A program made the position numbers and the translations under genes. A stretch of 64,000 nt of DNA. It comes from Isoetes taiwanensis. Its lineage: Eukaryota > Streptophyta > Lycopodiopsida > Isoetales > Isoetaceae. Shown here piece after piece: positions 34,430-45,212 of the stretch. Under the pieces are notes generated by a model that had not been told where the DNA came from, searched no databases, and saw only the letters and a program-made list of their open reading frames with translations. Within the stretch, counting starts at the first letter, position 1, and each line of letters begins with the position of its first letter. Location of the stretch: NCBI GenBank assembly GCA_021234155.1, contig JAJEKV010000058.1:7314992-7378991 (forward strand), written 5' to 3'.

Positions 34430-34690
34430 AATATGCCACCTAGGCTCCAACAAGCCACCCTGGCTCAAACATGCCATGTAGGCTCCAACATGCCACCTAG
34501 GCTCAAACATGCCACCCAAGGTGGCTCAAACATGCCATATGGGCTCTAACATGCCACATGGGCTCCAACATGCCAAGGTGGCTCAAACATGCCAAGGTGG
34601 CTCAAATATGACACGTGGGCTCCAATATGCCAAGATGGCTTAAACACGCCACCTAGGCTCCAACATGCCAAGGTGGCTCCAACATTTCAA
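34430..34690. repeat. Minisatellite with gctccaacatgcca/ggctcaaacatgcca units
   Basis: About eight to ten imperfect units of 17-36 bp alternate between ggctccaacatgcca and ggctcaaacatgcca. A diverged copy of the array and of its left flank occurs at 38728-38885. Confidence 0.8.
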
Positions 34691-34820
34691 TTCAATTTTG
34701 GTGAGAGGCTCGTCTGGAGGGGGAAAACCGATAGATAGGCAGTTCTTTCATCACAGCAGTGTACACACATTTAAAAATATCTAAAGGGCTAGACGACCAC
34801 ACCAATTTGGTCTGACTACC

Positions 34821-34980
34821 CACTAATAATAATAAAGGGGACCTGCCATAGGAACAACCCAAGCCCCTTTAAGATGGCGTAAAATAAGAAAGGCAAAAAG
34901 GAGGCAACGTACGAAAGTTTATCACTGGGATGAAAAACCCCGCCCTTTCGGGTTTTCGAGGAAAACCCTAATGATAAACC
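34821..34980 (-). repeat. SINE-like or foldback repeat unit, copy A
   Basis: On the minus strand a core of GGGTTTTCCTCGAAAACCC followed by a GGCGGGGTTTTTC segment matches 45041-45110 and the reverse complement of 58462-58530. In this copy the minus-strand sequence runs on to a short (TTA)n tail at about 34826-34838, the type of ending seen in retroposed elements. Confidence 0.4.
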
Positions 34981-35359
34981 TTCGTCCGATGGCTCCAAAG
35001 GAAAAGCCCGGGCCATCAAAGTGGAGATCATTGATGAAAAAGTCGAGGAAGCACAAGATGGAGGTCGCAAATAAGACGATTCCTCTCGAACCCAACACGA
35101 GAGCCATAAGAAAGAAACCAATGGCCATGATCACCTGAAAAACTTAAGGTAAAAGAAAACGAACAAAATGCATTAGACATTAGAATAGAATAGGAGGGAA
35201 GTAACTCAAAAAATCTGGGTTCCCCACAATTTGATGAGATGGCCTGAAAAAAAAAACCAACGTAAAAAGAAGCACGTAACTCAAAAATATAAGCCATCAC
35301 GCTGGCTCGGCGAAACCCCCCATGGAGGCTGGTCCATAACAAATCACAATCCTTCAATA

Positions 35360-35590
35360 ATGGAAGGGGTTGGTCACGCGAGCCACACGATATAACATCA
35401 TACAGCAAAACCACATAACCTTTCAAACACAGAGGGGCTATACACACGTGCCACACGAGAAATGACAAATACTTCAAGAATAAAAAAGGGCTGGTCACGC
35501 GACATAACATCATATCTTAAAACAACATAACCGCTCAAATACAGAGGGGCTGGTCACGCGAGCCACGCGATATAGAATCACAAATCAAAA
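35360..35590. repeat. Tandem repeat with ggggctggtcacgcgagccac motif
   Basis: The phrase ggctggtcacgcgagccac(a/g)cgata occurs at about 35367 and 35548, with shorter versions at about 35430 and 35489. Each is followed by a similar ataacatcat/acaacataaccgctcaaa block. The units are irregular, roughly 60-120 bp. Confidence 0.65.
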
Positions 35591-35632
35591 TGAAAAAACA
35601 TGAATGTAAATAACTTCAGGTGGGAAGGGAGG

Positions 35633-35740
35633 GAACTGAGACCAAAAAACTGCTATGAGAAGACGCCGATAATGGAGAAAGAGCCCTACAACGTATTCTC
35701 TCCCCAAAATGGCAATCCGACGGTGTCGAATCGCATGATC
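35633..35740. repeat. ~110-bp direct repeat, left copy
   Basis: Nearly identical to 37202-37316 from actgagaccaaaaaa to gtgtcgaatcgcatg, but lacking the tatatagcctcgt segment present in the right copy. Directly after it (about 35737-35782) a 23-bp unit, gatcaaaagagaacttccatttc, is tandemly duplicated. Confidence 0.75.
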
Positions 35741-36275
35741 AAAAGAGAACTTCCATTTCGATCAAAAGAGAACTTCCATTTCGAAGTCCATGATCAATAT
35801 TGGAACACAAGAAAGAGGGCTTATGATAATAGACAAGGTGGAGATATATTGGGAGAAAAAAAAATTGAGCAGAAATGCAAGCAAGACTAAGTTGGACGTG
35901 TTAAAAGGAAATAAAAAACTTAACAAGCAGTCAAATAACACAGACGAGAGACAAAATCCTGAATGCACTTATAACAAAAACACCAACACTCAACAAAAAC
36001 AATATGTTTGGAAAGTCTCATTGCTAGAGAACAATCAGGCATAAAAATGGTATGATAGAGGAATTGAGGGGCATAAGCAACAAGGGCAAAAACAATTTTC
36101 AAATGTGCTATCACGGATATTGACCAAAAGATAAAAGATATCAAGGTGTGACAAAAGACAAGACGGGAGTGAAAAGGAGACAATATACGATGACAAAATA
36201 ATGGAAAGCCTAACCATAATTTAAAAGCCGCACACCCAAGAAGGGAATATACGTTATTAAATGGGAAAAACAAAA

Positions 36276-36350
36276 TATGCCAACGCGAGGATTCGAACTC
36301 TTAACCACAAGTTTAAAAGCCCCACATCCTAGCCAGTAGGCCAACATCCA
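36276..36350 (-). repeat. tRNA-like SINE head (A and B boxes)
   Basis: On the minus strand TGGCTAGGATGTGG (A-box-like, 36325-36338) is followed 25 bp later by GAGTTCGAATCC (B-box-like, around 36300). This is RNA polymerase III promoter architecture. The piece does not fold into a convincing tRNA (acceptor arms do not pair), so it is better read as a tRNA-derived SINE remnant than a tRNA gene. Confidence 0.4.
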
Positions 36351-37201
36351 CAAAGTAAATTAATAAAGTTCTCTATTGAAACTACTATTAGTGTTGCAGA
36401 ATGCAGAAACTACAGACCATAACCTGCACAAGCGAAAATAGAAAGGGAAGGACGCCGTTAGACACTACGGCATGCCGTTTGATGATGGCAGAGGGATCAG
36501 AGGTGAACAAATATGGCTTGAAGAAGGAGCCACCAGTCCAGAAAGTAGAAGGCAAAGGGCAAACCTATAGTCATAAGACAACAGAAAAACAGACGGATCA
36601 AGCCAAGTGACATGAAGAAGAGTAGACCCACAGATATGTAAAAGCTATAGGAAACAAAGGAGATTTGAAGGGATGATTTGACCAAACGATCTGATAGGGA
36701 AAATTCGGATTGGGATCAGATTTACAGTAATACAAAAGAACATAGTAGCTGCAAATCCACAGCAAACCATGCCCTATTGATGCTATCGAAAATATATGAA
36801 AAGTCTATGCTTAGGCAAAAAAAGAATCGTTGTAGATCAAGAAGCAATCGATGCTTGGCACAATTGACAGAAAATCGATGCATCATAAGAGGAAGCCATC
36901 CATGCTTGCTATGCTCTGCTATGCTAGGCCAAAACCGATATACATCCGTGCTAAACGACATGAAAATCGAAAATGCACAAATCCAAATCAAAGAAAAACC
37001 AGTACAAGGTAATTGACACTGTAGAAAAAAGAATATGAAGATCACAAAACCGTTGCCGAAAGCCAAATATCAACAATTCAAAATTTATCTATCTGCCAGA
37101 TAAGAATAAGCGCTACCGCTAGCACCATGAAGAGACATAGCAGCAAGAAGAGACAAGAACGTTGATGAAGATAGTGAATTGACAAGACAAAACTAAGACG
37201 A

Positions 37202-37316
37202 ACTGAGACCAAAAAATTGTTGTGAGAAGACGCCGATAATGGAGAAAGAGCCCTACAACGTATATATAGCCTCGTCTCTCCCCAAAATGGCGATCCGACG
37301 GTGTCGAATCGCATGC
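37202..37316. repeat. ~115-bp direct repeat, right copy (TATA-bearing)
   Basis: Right partner of 35633-35740. On the minus strand it contains GGCTATATATACG, a good TATA box, within GC-rich flanks, suggesting promoter sequence of a mobile element. The two copies are about 1.57 kb apart in the same orientation. Confidence 0.7.
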
Positions 37317-37329
37317 AATATTAATGGCC

Positions 37330-38727
37330 TAAAAATGCCATTTCTAATGAAATATTTATTAATGGTCTTCTGTGAAAGGACAGGGTTGACAGTAAACCTT
37401 ACAAAAACCAAAATAGTCATCTTCGGTTACAGGAACAGACACAGACCTTTCAGGTATATGGGGACAGAACTAGAGGAATCAACAGAGTACAGGTACCTGG
37501 GGTATGACTGACGCACATAGCACAGGGAAGTGGGCAAAAGGCGCAGATGCGAGATTTCAATCATCCATTGGGAGTTATTTCAATATGAAAAACTTCTGCA
37601 ATAAAAGCAGAATAATCGACTGGGAGATCAAGTGTTACTTGTTCAGTGCAGTGGTCGCGACAACGCAATTATATGGGGCTGAAGCTTGGGGATCGGGCTT
37701 AACAGACAAGAAGTGGGAAAAACAGGAAGGGATCCTCAGACAGTGGCATAAACAGGAATTTAAGGTGCGAACAAACACACCACTAACAGCCATGATATAC
37801 GAGACAGGGCAAAAACCAATGGAGGTGAGAGCTTACTATCAGATACCTAATGAAGGACAATACAGGAGGGAACTCAGGGAAACTGTCAAGCATCGTAATC
37901 AGCGAGTCAGCAAAGTCACACATACTTACAGGCAGTGGATGGTTTAAGGATGTGGCGATGTGGACCAGAGAAATGGGAATGAATCTGAGTGATCTGGTAA
38001 ATGAGGGGAAATGGAATGAGGACTGGGCAGACAAGGCAACACGATCATGGCTGCAAAAGCACACAGGACCCAAGACACTCTGGCTTATGACAGTCTTCAA
38101 TCCAGAACAGCAGATAGGACAACATATGTACCGAGACAACCTGCTAGGAAAGGCCAGAAGGGACACTCTGGCGAGATTTAGGATGGGGAGTCACGATCTA
38201 AGAATTGAAAAGGACAGATGGCAGAAAATAGAAGATGACCGGATATGTAGAATCTGTGACACTGGGAAAGTGGAGGATGAGAACCACCTGCTCAATGAAT
38301 GTCCAGTATACGGAGACATCAGAAACAAATACAGAAACATAAGGTGGGGACAGCCAATGCACACCCTGATGACAAGGGTAGAAACAATGAGAGATTTGGC
38401 AGATGAAATCCAGGAGATGATGACCAAACATCGGGAAATACACAAAGAAAAAGGGATTTTAATTTGAACTGCCCAAGAGGCGGGTCATAAACGCCCACAA
38501 AATGCTCAGCTAAAAGCTGATTGATAACGACACACCACTGCACGGCCATGAAGCCGATTCAAAGCGGGGTGCCGGTACTAATAGAAACCAAGTAAGCCTT
38601 CAGAAAAGGCTACAATAAACCAGCGTGATGTGCTACTAGCGCCTGTTAGGGAGCTTGCCCATGCTACACAAGTCCAGGGGCCTTAGGGCACAAGGGACAA
38701 TAATTTCTATTCTATTCTATTCTATAT
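37330..38727 (+). mobile_element. 5'-truncated LINE with (TTCTA)n tail
   Basis: Three overlapping frames (37239-37511, 37504-37947, 37850-38467) join into the C-terminal part of a LINE reverse transcriptase ORF: GLTVNLTKTKIVIFG and YRYLGYD (RT palm end/thumb, about 37380-37510), LYGAEAW (about 37665), and a C-terminal zinc finger CRICDTGKVEDENHLLNECP (38249-38305, C-x2-C...H-x4-C). Small frameshifts lie near 37510 and 37900. A ~230-bp 3' untranslated region ends in (TTCTA)n at about 38705-38727. The microsatellite tail instead of poly(A), and the residues, show it is a different LINE lineage from the poly(A) family at 6183-7340. Confidence 0.75.
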
Positions 38728-38885
38728 ATTATTGTTTTATGGTTCAAATGTTGTGCCCTTAGAATTGACCATGCCACCTAGTTGGTTCCAACATGTCAAG
38801 ATGGCTCAAACATGCCATGTGGGCTCCAACATGCCAAGATGGCTCAAACACGCCATCTAGGCTCCAACATGCCAAGGCGACTCCA
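38728..38885. repeat. Second minisatellite copy
   Basis: A diverged copy of 34385-34690, including the flank (atattattgttttatggttcaaatgttg) and a few gctccaacatgcca units. Confidence 0.7.
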
Positions 38886-39877
38886 ATTCAAATATTAATG
38901 GCCTAAAACGCAAATCCCCTCACAAACACAACCATGCGGCCGGAAAAAAATATCTTTGTATGATTTTCTTACAGGTACAAGGACACCGGGATGCCCATAT
39001 TGTCCTAGAGGCATGTCAGTCATCATAGCCGGAGATCTTTATCAACTGAAATCAATGTTCACAAGTGGAATTTCTGCGACCCAGACACTGACGAGACTGA
39101 ACGGCTAGGCACTGTGCAGTTCTTAGACTTGTATCATCATGGAAGTCAAAACTTCGGGTACTTCAAGCTCACTGAGATCCTCAGATAAGGAGACGGCTCC
39201 CCTTTGCACTCGGCCTATCCCACATGAGAAAATCAGAGCAAATGCTAGGCAACCTGCATCTCATTAACGCCACCTGCATCTAGCCAGCACCCAATGACCC
39301 ACGCCTCCCACACATCTTCCACAAGCTCAAAGGCAAGGACAAGTATAACACTATTGCAAATTAAACGGGAGTGTTGCATCACCAAGATTTCCTTTAGAAA
39401 AACACCATGCTTTAAAAAATCGATCCTTATTTAAAGAAGTTGGGAATTTCAAAAGGATCAGATTATTTTATCCTGTATTTTGGGTTCTTTTGAAGTGATG
39501 ATCTTGCATTTGTAAAGAAGAGCACTTGAAAATGGCAAAATATCTACTTTAATATACAATCTTTGTAACTAGGAATTTGAAGACATGTAGAAAGAATACT
39601 AATTATTTCATTAAATTTTTTTAGTACATCAAATTTGGCAATAATTTATAGTCATTAATAAATAATCTAGCAGAAGACAAGTCAGAGGTCCAAATGATAG
39701 TCGTCCTCATTTTGTTTGCTTGTCTCAGATTGGTCCTCCTCTGCAGTTTGCTAGAGCTAGCTACTTCTTTAAGCTCTGCAAAAGTAGCTTCATCTTCCAG
39801 AGAGCTTGTAAACGTAGGCTATATCTCTGAAGATGTCATCTTCGCAAAATCAGATGAAGATTTGGCGTCTAACTCTT
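38886..39877. other. No gene recognised
   Basis: Starts with atattaatggcctaaaa (about 38893), a 17-bp match to 37317-37333, so the LINE and part of the minisatellite lie between two copies of this phrase. Otherwise AT-rich. The plus-strand frame at 39694-39879 is the antisense of the methyltransferase remnant's 3' flank and is not supported. Confidence 0.4.
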
Positions 39878-40587
39878 AATTCTCATCTGGTAGACTTTGT
39901 AAGGCAGATAATCTCATCTTGATAAAGTTTACAACCTCCTTGTCAATGTCAATGGCAACACAATTGCGGCCCTTTTTAAGTGCACATGCTATTGTTGTAC
40001 CAGAGCTAGAGAAAGCGTCAAGCACCTAATCTTCTGGACGTGAGAACATATCAAGAAGATGGTTAATCAGCTTCTATGGATTCTGGTAATGATTGACTAT
40101 CCTACCTTGTGCACTAGGGTCTTGCAGCATCTGTAACACCGCTGGAAACTCTAAGACATTCGAAAAAATTTGGCAGGCTGCCGTGTTGAAATGCTTCATA
40201 GTGCGCTTTTCGTCGAAACTCCAGTAAGCGACATGGAGATATTCCACCTTGCTCAGCAGCCTTGTCCTCCACCATGGTAATTAATATTTGTTTTGTACCT
40301 GCAGGAAAAAAAGTACACAGAATATGGATCCAATGAGGTCTCTAGATTCAAATTCAAAGTATTTCATAATAGAAAATAAGAAGAAGCAGATTAACATGCA
40401 AACAATTACAACGATGAATCGAAACTTGAACGGAAGAAAGAAACAATTGTATTCGAGAATAAGAACCTTACCAGACCATATTTTCATAACCAACTTGTAC
40501 AGGGGAGCCGAAGTGGTTCTTAAAGTAAATTCCACGAGTTTTGCTTGCATGCGTGAGTGAAACACAACAAGCCGCCAATCCAATGTC
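39878..40587 (-). pseudogene. N4/N6-type DNA methyltransferase remnant (two exons)
   Basis: Exon A (40587-40472) sits between a consensus acceptor (ATATGGCAG) and donor (TCTG/GTAAGG). Exon B starts at 40298 after TTTTTTTCCTGCAG. The splice keeps the frame: ...GSPVQVGYENMVW then YKTNINYHGGGQG. After one frameshift near 40250, exon B runs to a stop at 39878 through NHYQNP, KLINHLLDMFSRPED and VLDAFSSSGTT-ACALKKGRNC. The D-x-F-x-x-S-G-T-T box is the AdoMet-binding motif I (usually DPFxGSGTT) of the N6_N4_Mtase family. A C-terminal motif I fits the permuted beta class. Two in-frame TAG codons plus the frameshift make it non-functional as read. The upstream exons with the catalytic (S/D)PP(Y/W) box were not found. 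Confidence 0.6.
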
Positions 40588-41820
40588 CTGCCATATGAAA
40601 CAAAATTTAGAAAACAAGAACTAACGTAGCGAAGGAATGACAGCGCGAATGGATAGGCTGCAATTCATTGCTGGCGTACAACATTTTTTTTGGAACATGC
40701 AAAAAGCTAATCTCTGATTTTTAGCTAGATTTTAATGGGTTGATTAGGCAGGTCGTATACGTCTGGCACGTGTCAGAAAATATGGCATTCGAAATATCAC
40801 CCGAAAAATTTAATGTTCATGGCTGAGTTTTGCTTTCTCTTATAAAATTAAAAAGTTAAATGAAGTCTAACCTAAATAAAAAATGAGATGGAAAAGGATG
40901 AATCTCCACACGAATGCCTTATGGCTTACTCAGTTTGGGGTCGAGGTACCTAATGAGCACGGAGAGGATTGTCAACGCAATTGCGCCTGCACCACCTACT
41001 TTGATGAGAAAAGATATATACTATGCACTGCAAAAGACAGATTCAACCCCGGAAAGGCCCACCTATGCAAATGCCCGTACTGCTTGTTCATTGTAGCTAA
41101 CAAGGGAATGGGAAGGAAGGATCACTCTCGAAGGGAGCCGAAGAAAAGAAGATTTTCGGATGAATAAACACCTCCTGATCATCATGTGAATCTTGAAATT
41201 AGATACTTTGTTATCTTGAGCTATCAGGAGCTCTCTATGTTCTATTTTTTATTTTGGTAGTTGGTTCTAATCAGGGTTCTTAACCTACCCTATCCTAAAG
41301 GTTAAAGGTTTTTTCTCAAAAAAGCTCGAAAAGCTTTACATGTAACTTTTTACGATGCGGATTTTAATATATCGTAGCCTTCAATTAAAAAAAGGAAGTC
41401 TAACCTAAATAAAAAAATGCTAATCATCAATTCTGCATGTTCTAGGGTATCAAAAAATTTACCTCATTAAAAAATAAAAGTTTCCATAATGATTGAAAAA
41501 ATTAAGCTGTATATGGATTTTGTGCATTTCTCACCTCAAATTACATTTTTTTAATATGTTTACTTGGTTTATAGTTTTCATAAATTATTGCTAAGATTGA
41601 CCTATTTATTAATATTTTAATTTCTTGGAATTAAAACTCTAAAACTTACAGCACCTTTTTACCCGAAAGGCTCTTTTGTGGTGCGACGTAAAAATATACT
41701 TCCTTCCTTCCTTCCTTCCTTAAGGTTATTGACATATTTTAGCTTTTGTTTTTAATTAAAGAAAAAGCAATTTGGTCTAATACTAATAACTAAATATATA
41801 TCACCTTTATATTCCAAGTG
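40588..41820. other. No gene firmly recognised
   Basis: A plus-strand 94-codon frame (40883-41167) has a Cys-containing segment (C-A-C...C-K-C-P-Y-C) and a basic C-terminal end, but I know no family for it. A cttcc microsatellite lies at 41699-41721. The rest is AT-rich. Confidence 0.35.
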
Positions 41821-41942
41821 AATTAGCATGGGAAAGTTGGTGATGTTGGCAATGCCAATGATCCCAAGGTAGGGCATGTACTGTGGAAATTGTAAAATTG
41901 ATTCTAGATACTTACCTGTATATATTTATATGATTCAGATCA

Positions 41943-44840
41943 ACTAACCTGGGAAAGTAGATGATGCTGGAAATGCTGGTGATCCTAAGAAAGTTGAAAA
42001 AAAGTCAATTGTTCTCTACAATAGGGTGAATTGGAAAAACAAGAAGGTAGAGGTCCTATACCAATGCAATAAGGAGCTAGTGGGGGAAAGGAATTATTGT
42101 TCTAGCTGATCCTATTCAAGCTGTGAATGACGAAAGGCTCAGGGAAGATAGAATAGGGGTGGCAAAAACAAGTTAGTGGACCATTGGAAGGAGAAAAGAA
42201 CATGTGATAAGCAATGTATTGCTTGTACAAGAACATTGGAGGTTCTAACTTTGGTGGCATTGCCTATATATTGCACTGAATTTATAGACAACTATCTCTT
42301 CTCAAATTCGGAAGTTGTTGCGGACAATCAAGATGTCGATGCAACTCCTTTGGCATACAGGAGCATAGGGCCAAACAAGAAGGCAAACTCGGTCACACAT
42401 TATCCTACCAAAAGGTGCAAGGCAGATGGTGATTGCTCACGTGAGTCTATGATGAAGGTTAGAGGAATGGACAAAGTGTTTTGGAGGAAACAAATGCACT
42501 TCTTTGTGAGCTTAAAGTGTATTCTACTTTGCAACCAAGCTTCAGTAGGCTTTAAGCATGTCACTATAGATACTTCAAATAGCTTTGTAAGTGTAACTTG
42601 TGTGATAAATTGAAGGAGACTTTGGATAAGACAAAGCAATCAAGTCTAAGGGCTACTAGTAAACGTGTGCCCGGCGTTGACGGGCTAATGTTGTGGCTTG
42701 TATTCTTACTTGGCATTTAATGTCTAGTTGTGCAACTTCCAATAACACTACAAGTTGATGCTTGCAAGAATGGATATGGTTCATCACTTGCATATTTATA
42801 ATGACTCCAACATGATTCTATATATAAGTGTATTTCAAGGAAGTAAAAATCTCCTTCCAAAACAACAATGAGTCCCCCAAATAATCTGCACATGACATCA
42901 TGTCACAAAGTGCTCTATCAACAATCATAAAATCACCTGTTAAAATCTGTAAGCAATTTGAGTTACATAATATAAAGGTTTCTCCATTACCTCTATCTTA
43001 CCTCTATCTCTATTGAGATATCACTCTAGGTATACTTCATGCTCATCAAAATGCCATTATCCAAAATGTCCCTAAGACAGTTGTCGAGAAAAGGTCACCC
43101 TCTCTTTGTACTAAAAAAAAAAGTGTTTTGGAGGATGTAAACGCACTTCTTTGTGAGCTTAAAGTGTATTCTACTTTGGAACCAAGTTTCAGTAGGCTTT
43201 AAGCATGTCACTATAGATACTTCAAATAGCTTTGTAAGTGTAACTTGTGTGATAAATTGAAGGAGACTTTGGATAAGACAAAGCAATCAAGTCTAAGAGC
43301 TATAATAAAGGAGCAAATGAAGGATCATATAGCTGACCAACATTCATGTAGATCCACTTATTAGATGTGGAGGATATTGTGTGCATTAGAACCAGAAAAC
43401 TATCTTTGCATTATACATGATAAGATGGACCAGCAGAAGACATGTCTTCCAAAATATAGTTATGTACCAAAAATGTGTGGATGAGCTTACCCTCTGCAAC
43501 TATCCATGACAGGGACAATTTTGCAAGGGCAGGCTCCAGCTTACTGTGGCCATTTTAGTCTAGAGTTGTGGAGTGATGGTCTAGACTTTCATATTGGTAA
43601 TGTGATGAGATGTTTGAAAAACTTTGAGAATGGTTATATTGGAGACCTCCTCAAGCCAGGAGCAATTCAGCCATTGTTTGGTGCTTTGTTGGATGGGCAT
43701 CCTAATAATGTTGAGAAGGTCAATAACGCAAGGTTTAGAAGAACACATGATAGTGAACATGTTGAAGCTTCAGGTTCACGTCCTAAACCTCGAGAGTTAC
43801 TTTGAAGATTTTTCTTGCAGTTTGATCACTGTGCTAATCAAAATAAGAATAGATGGATTTTTCATTTTCATGATACTTGATAGTTGTGGGTACCCTTGAG
43901 AGAGTCAACTTGGGTTTCTTAATGCCTGGACATATGCATGACGATGTGGACGCATTGTTTGAGAAATATAGTCACGTATTGAAACAATAGAATGTGACAA
44001 ATCTACCGAGGTTAATAAAACTTTTTGCTCAATGCACTTCTCCACCTCCTACAGGGTTGCTCACATAAGAAGTGTTTGATTGAGAAGGCCTTTCTAGTGA
44101 ATTATGCATTACATCTTGAGGTCATTCTACACCTCTACAATTCACATTCTATGTCGAGGAAGGGATTCCAAAATTCCAATGGAAGACGAGACCTTCACAT
44201 GATTGTTGGAGACCTCTTGGAGGATAGGAAATTTGGAAAAGAGATGAGAATGAACCCAAGTTACCAAAGATACCCAGGGGTCAACCAAAAGCCCTAAAGC
44301 CTTACTCTGAAGTGGAGCATTTGAAGAGGACAAGGAAGGGTATCAATGATTATGTTATGCATTGGAATAGTAGACCTGATGACACAAATAGTGTATTGAT
44401 AGATTATTGGAGAAACGTGCATCAGTTGCTGCAGGAAGTGGATATGTCTTGTGATGAACTTAAAGGTGGTTAGCTACCTAAAGATAGGTGGAAGAGCTTG
44501 GTTAAAGCAAATGTTGTTGATGATGATATTACTCCCCTACTTATAAACATTATGTTGGTCCAAGGAAAGATAGACCTAAATATCTTGGCATACAAAGTTA
44601 TGACCCAAACAGATTTAACTTGTTATCAAATTCGTCCTTGTAAAACCAGAGGATATGGAGACCTTTCTTGTGTTGATGGGATACACCATCTCAGATATTT
44701 GGACAGAAGCTGGTGACCGTAATTTGAATAAAGTGGAGTGGTGGTGTCACGTACACCAGTTGGCCAATGTGCAGGAAAAAGAAAGATATACAGATGGTTG
44801 GACAAAGAAGTGGAGAAGGATCTGCATAAGTAAATCCTTC
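41943..44840 (+). pseudogene. Transposase-like family gene, copy A (degenerate)
   Basis: In mixed frames it encodes the same protein as copy B (49175-52000). N-terminal KSIVLYNRVNWKNKKVEVLY lies at about 42003, then a middle part ending VRGMDKVFW (42480). An internal deletion then joins this to FKHVTIDTSNSF. Next come IIHDKMDQQKT-like (43405-43440), YCGHFSLELWSDGLDFHIG (43540-43600), FLQFDHCANQNKNR (about 43810) and GFLMPGHMHDDVDALF (about 43910-43970). A C-terminal WTKKWRR segment ends near 44830. The D-x-C...NQNKN and GHxHxDxDALF boxes are those of an uncharacterised transposase-like family (from memory, Pfam DUF7869). Stops, frameshifts, the deletion and a 180-bp duplication disable it. 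Confidence 0.6.
42474..43302. repeat. 180-bp direct duplication inside copy A
   Basis: 42474-42655 and 43121-43302 are about 95% identical (from gtgttttggagga to caagtctaag). The intervening ~465 bp has no similarity to copy B and ends in a short poly-A run (43112-43122). The duplication postdates the internal deletion, since both copies carry the same deletion join. Confidence 0.8.
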
Positions 44841-45040
44841 TAAGCTTTTCAAGGTTACAAGTGCAACAAAAAGAAATATTCTTCATGTCTGTTCTTGCAT
44901 AAAGCATTAAATTTCTTTTGGAATCGTGTTCGTTTGGTCCACCAATGTTCAACTAGATGGTACATGACTTGGCATTATACATACTTGAGGTTCTAGATAA
45001 ACATCAGCAATTACTGAGCCCTCAGTAGTCATTATCTCCG

Positions 45041-45212
45041 CTTGTCTAGTATCATCATTACTGCAAAGGTTTTTCCCTTGAAAACCTTTCGAGGCAGGGG
45101 TTTTTTAATCCTAGTAGTAATGATTGTACTAGCCCATTGTATGGGTCCCATGACCTATTGGTCTCCGTGGACGTTAAAAAAACTATTCTATTCTATTCTA
45201 TTCTATTCTTAT
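45041..45212 (+). repeat. SINE-like or foldback unit, copy B, with (TTCTA)n tail
   Basis: Core GGTTTTTCCCTTGAAAACC plus a GGGGTTTTTTAATCCTAG segment, matching the units at 34821-34980 and 58462-58530. It ends with (TTCTA)n at about 45184-45209, the same pentamer tail as the LINE at 37330-38727. Confidence 0.5.

Noticed and set aside
36276-36350. Functional tRNA gene
   Set aside because: B box is good but acceptor and anticodon stems do not pair, so it is treated as a SINE-like remnant.
39694-39879. Plus-strand small hydrophobic ORF
   Set aside because: Shadow of the antisense methyltransferase remnant region; no start context or homology.
41699-41721. cttcc array as a functional element
   Set aside because: Simple pentamer/tetramer microsatellite without context.
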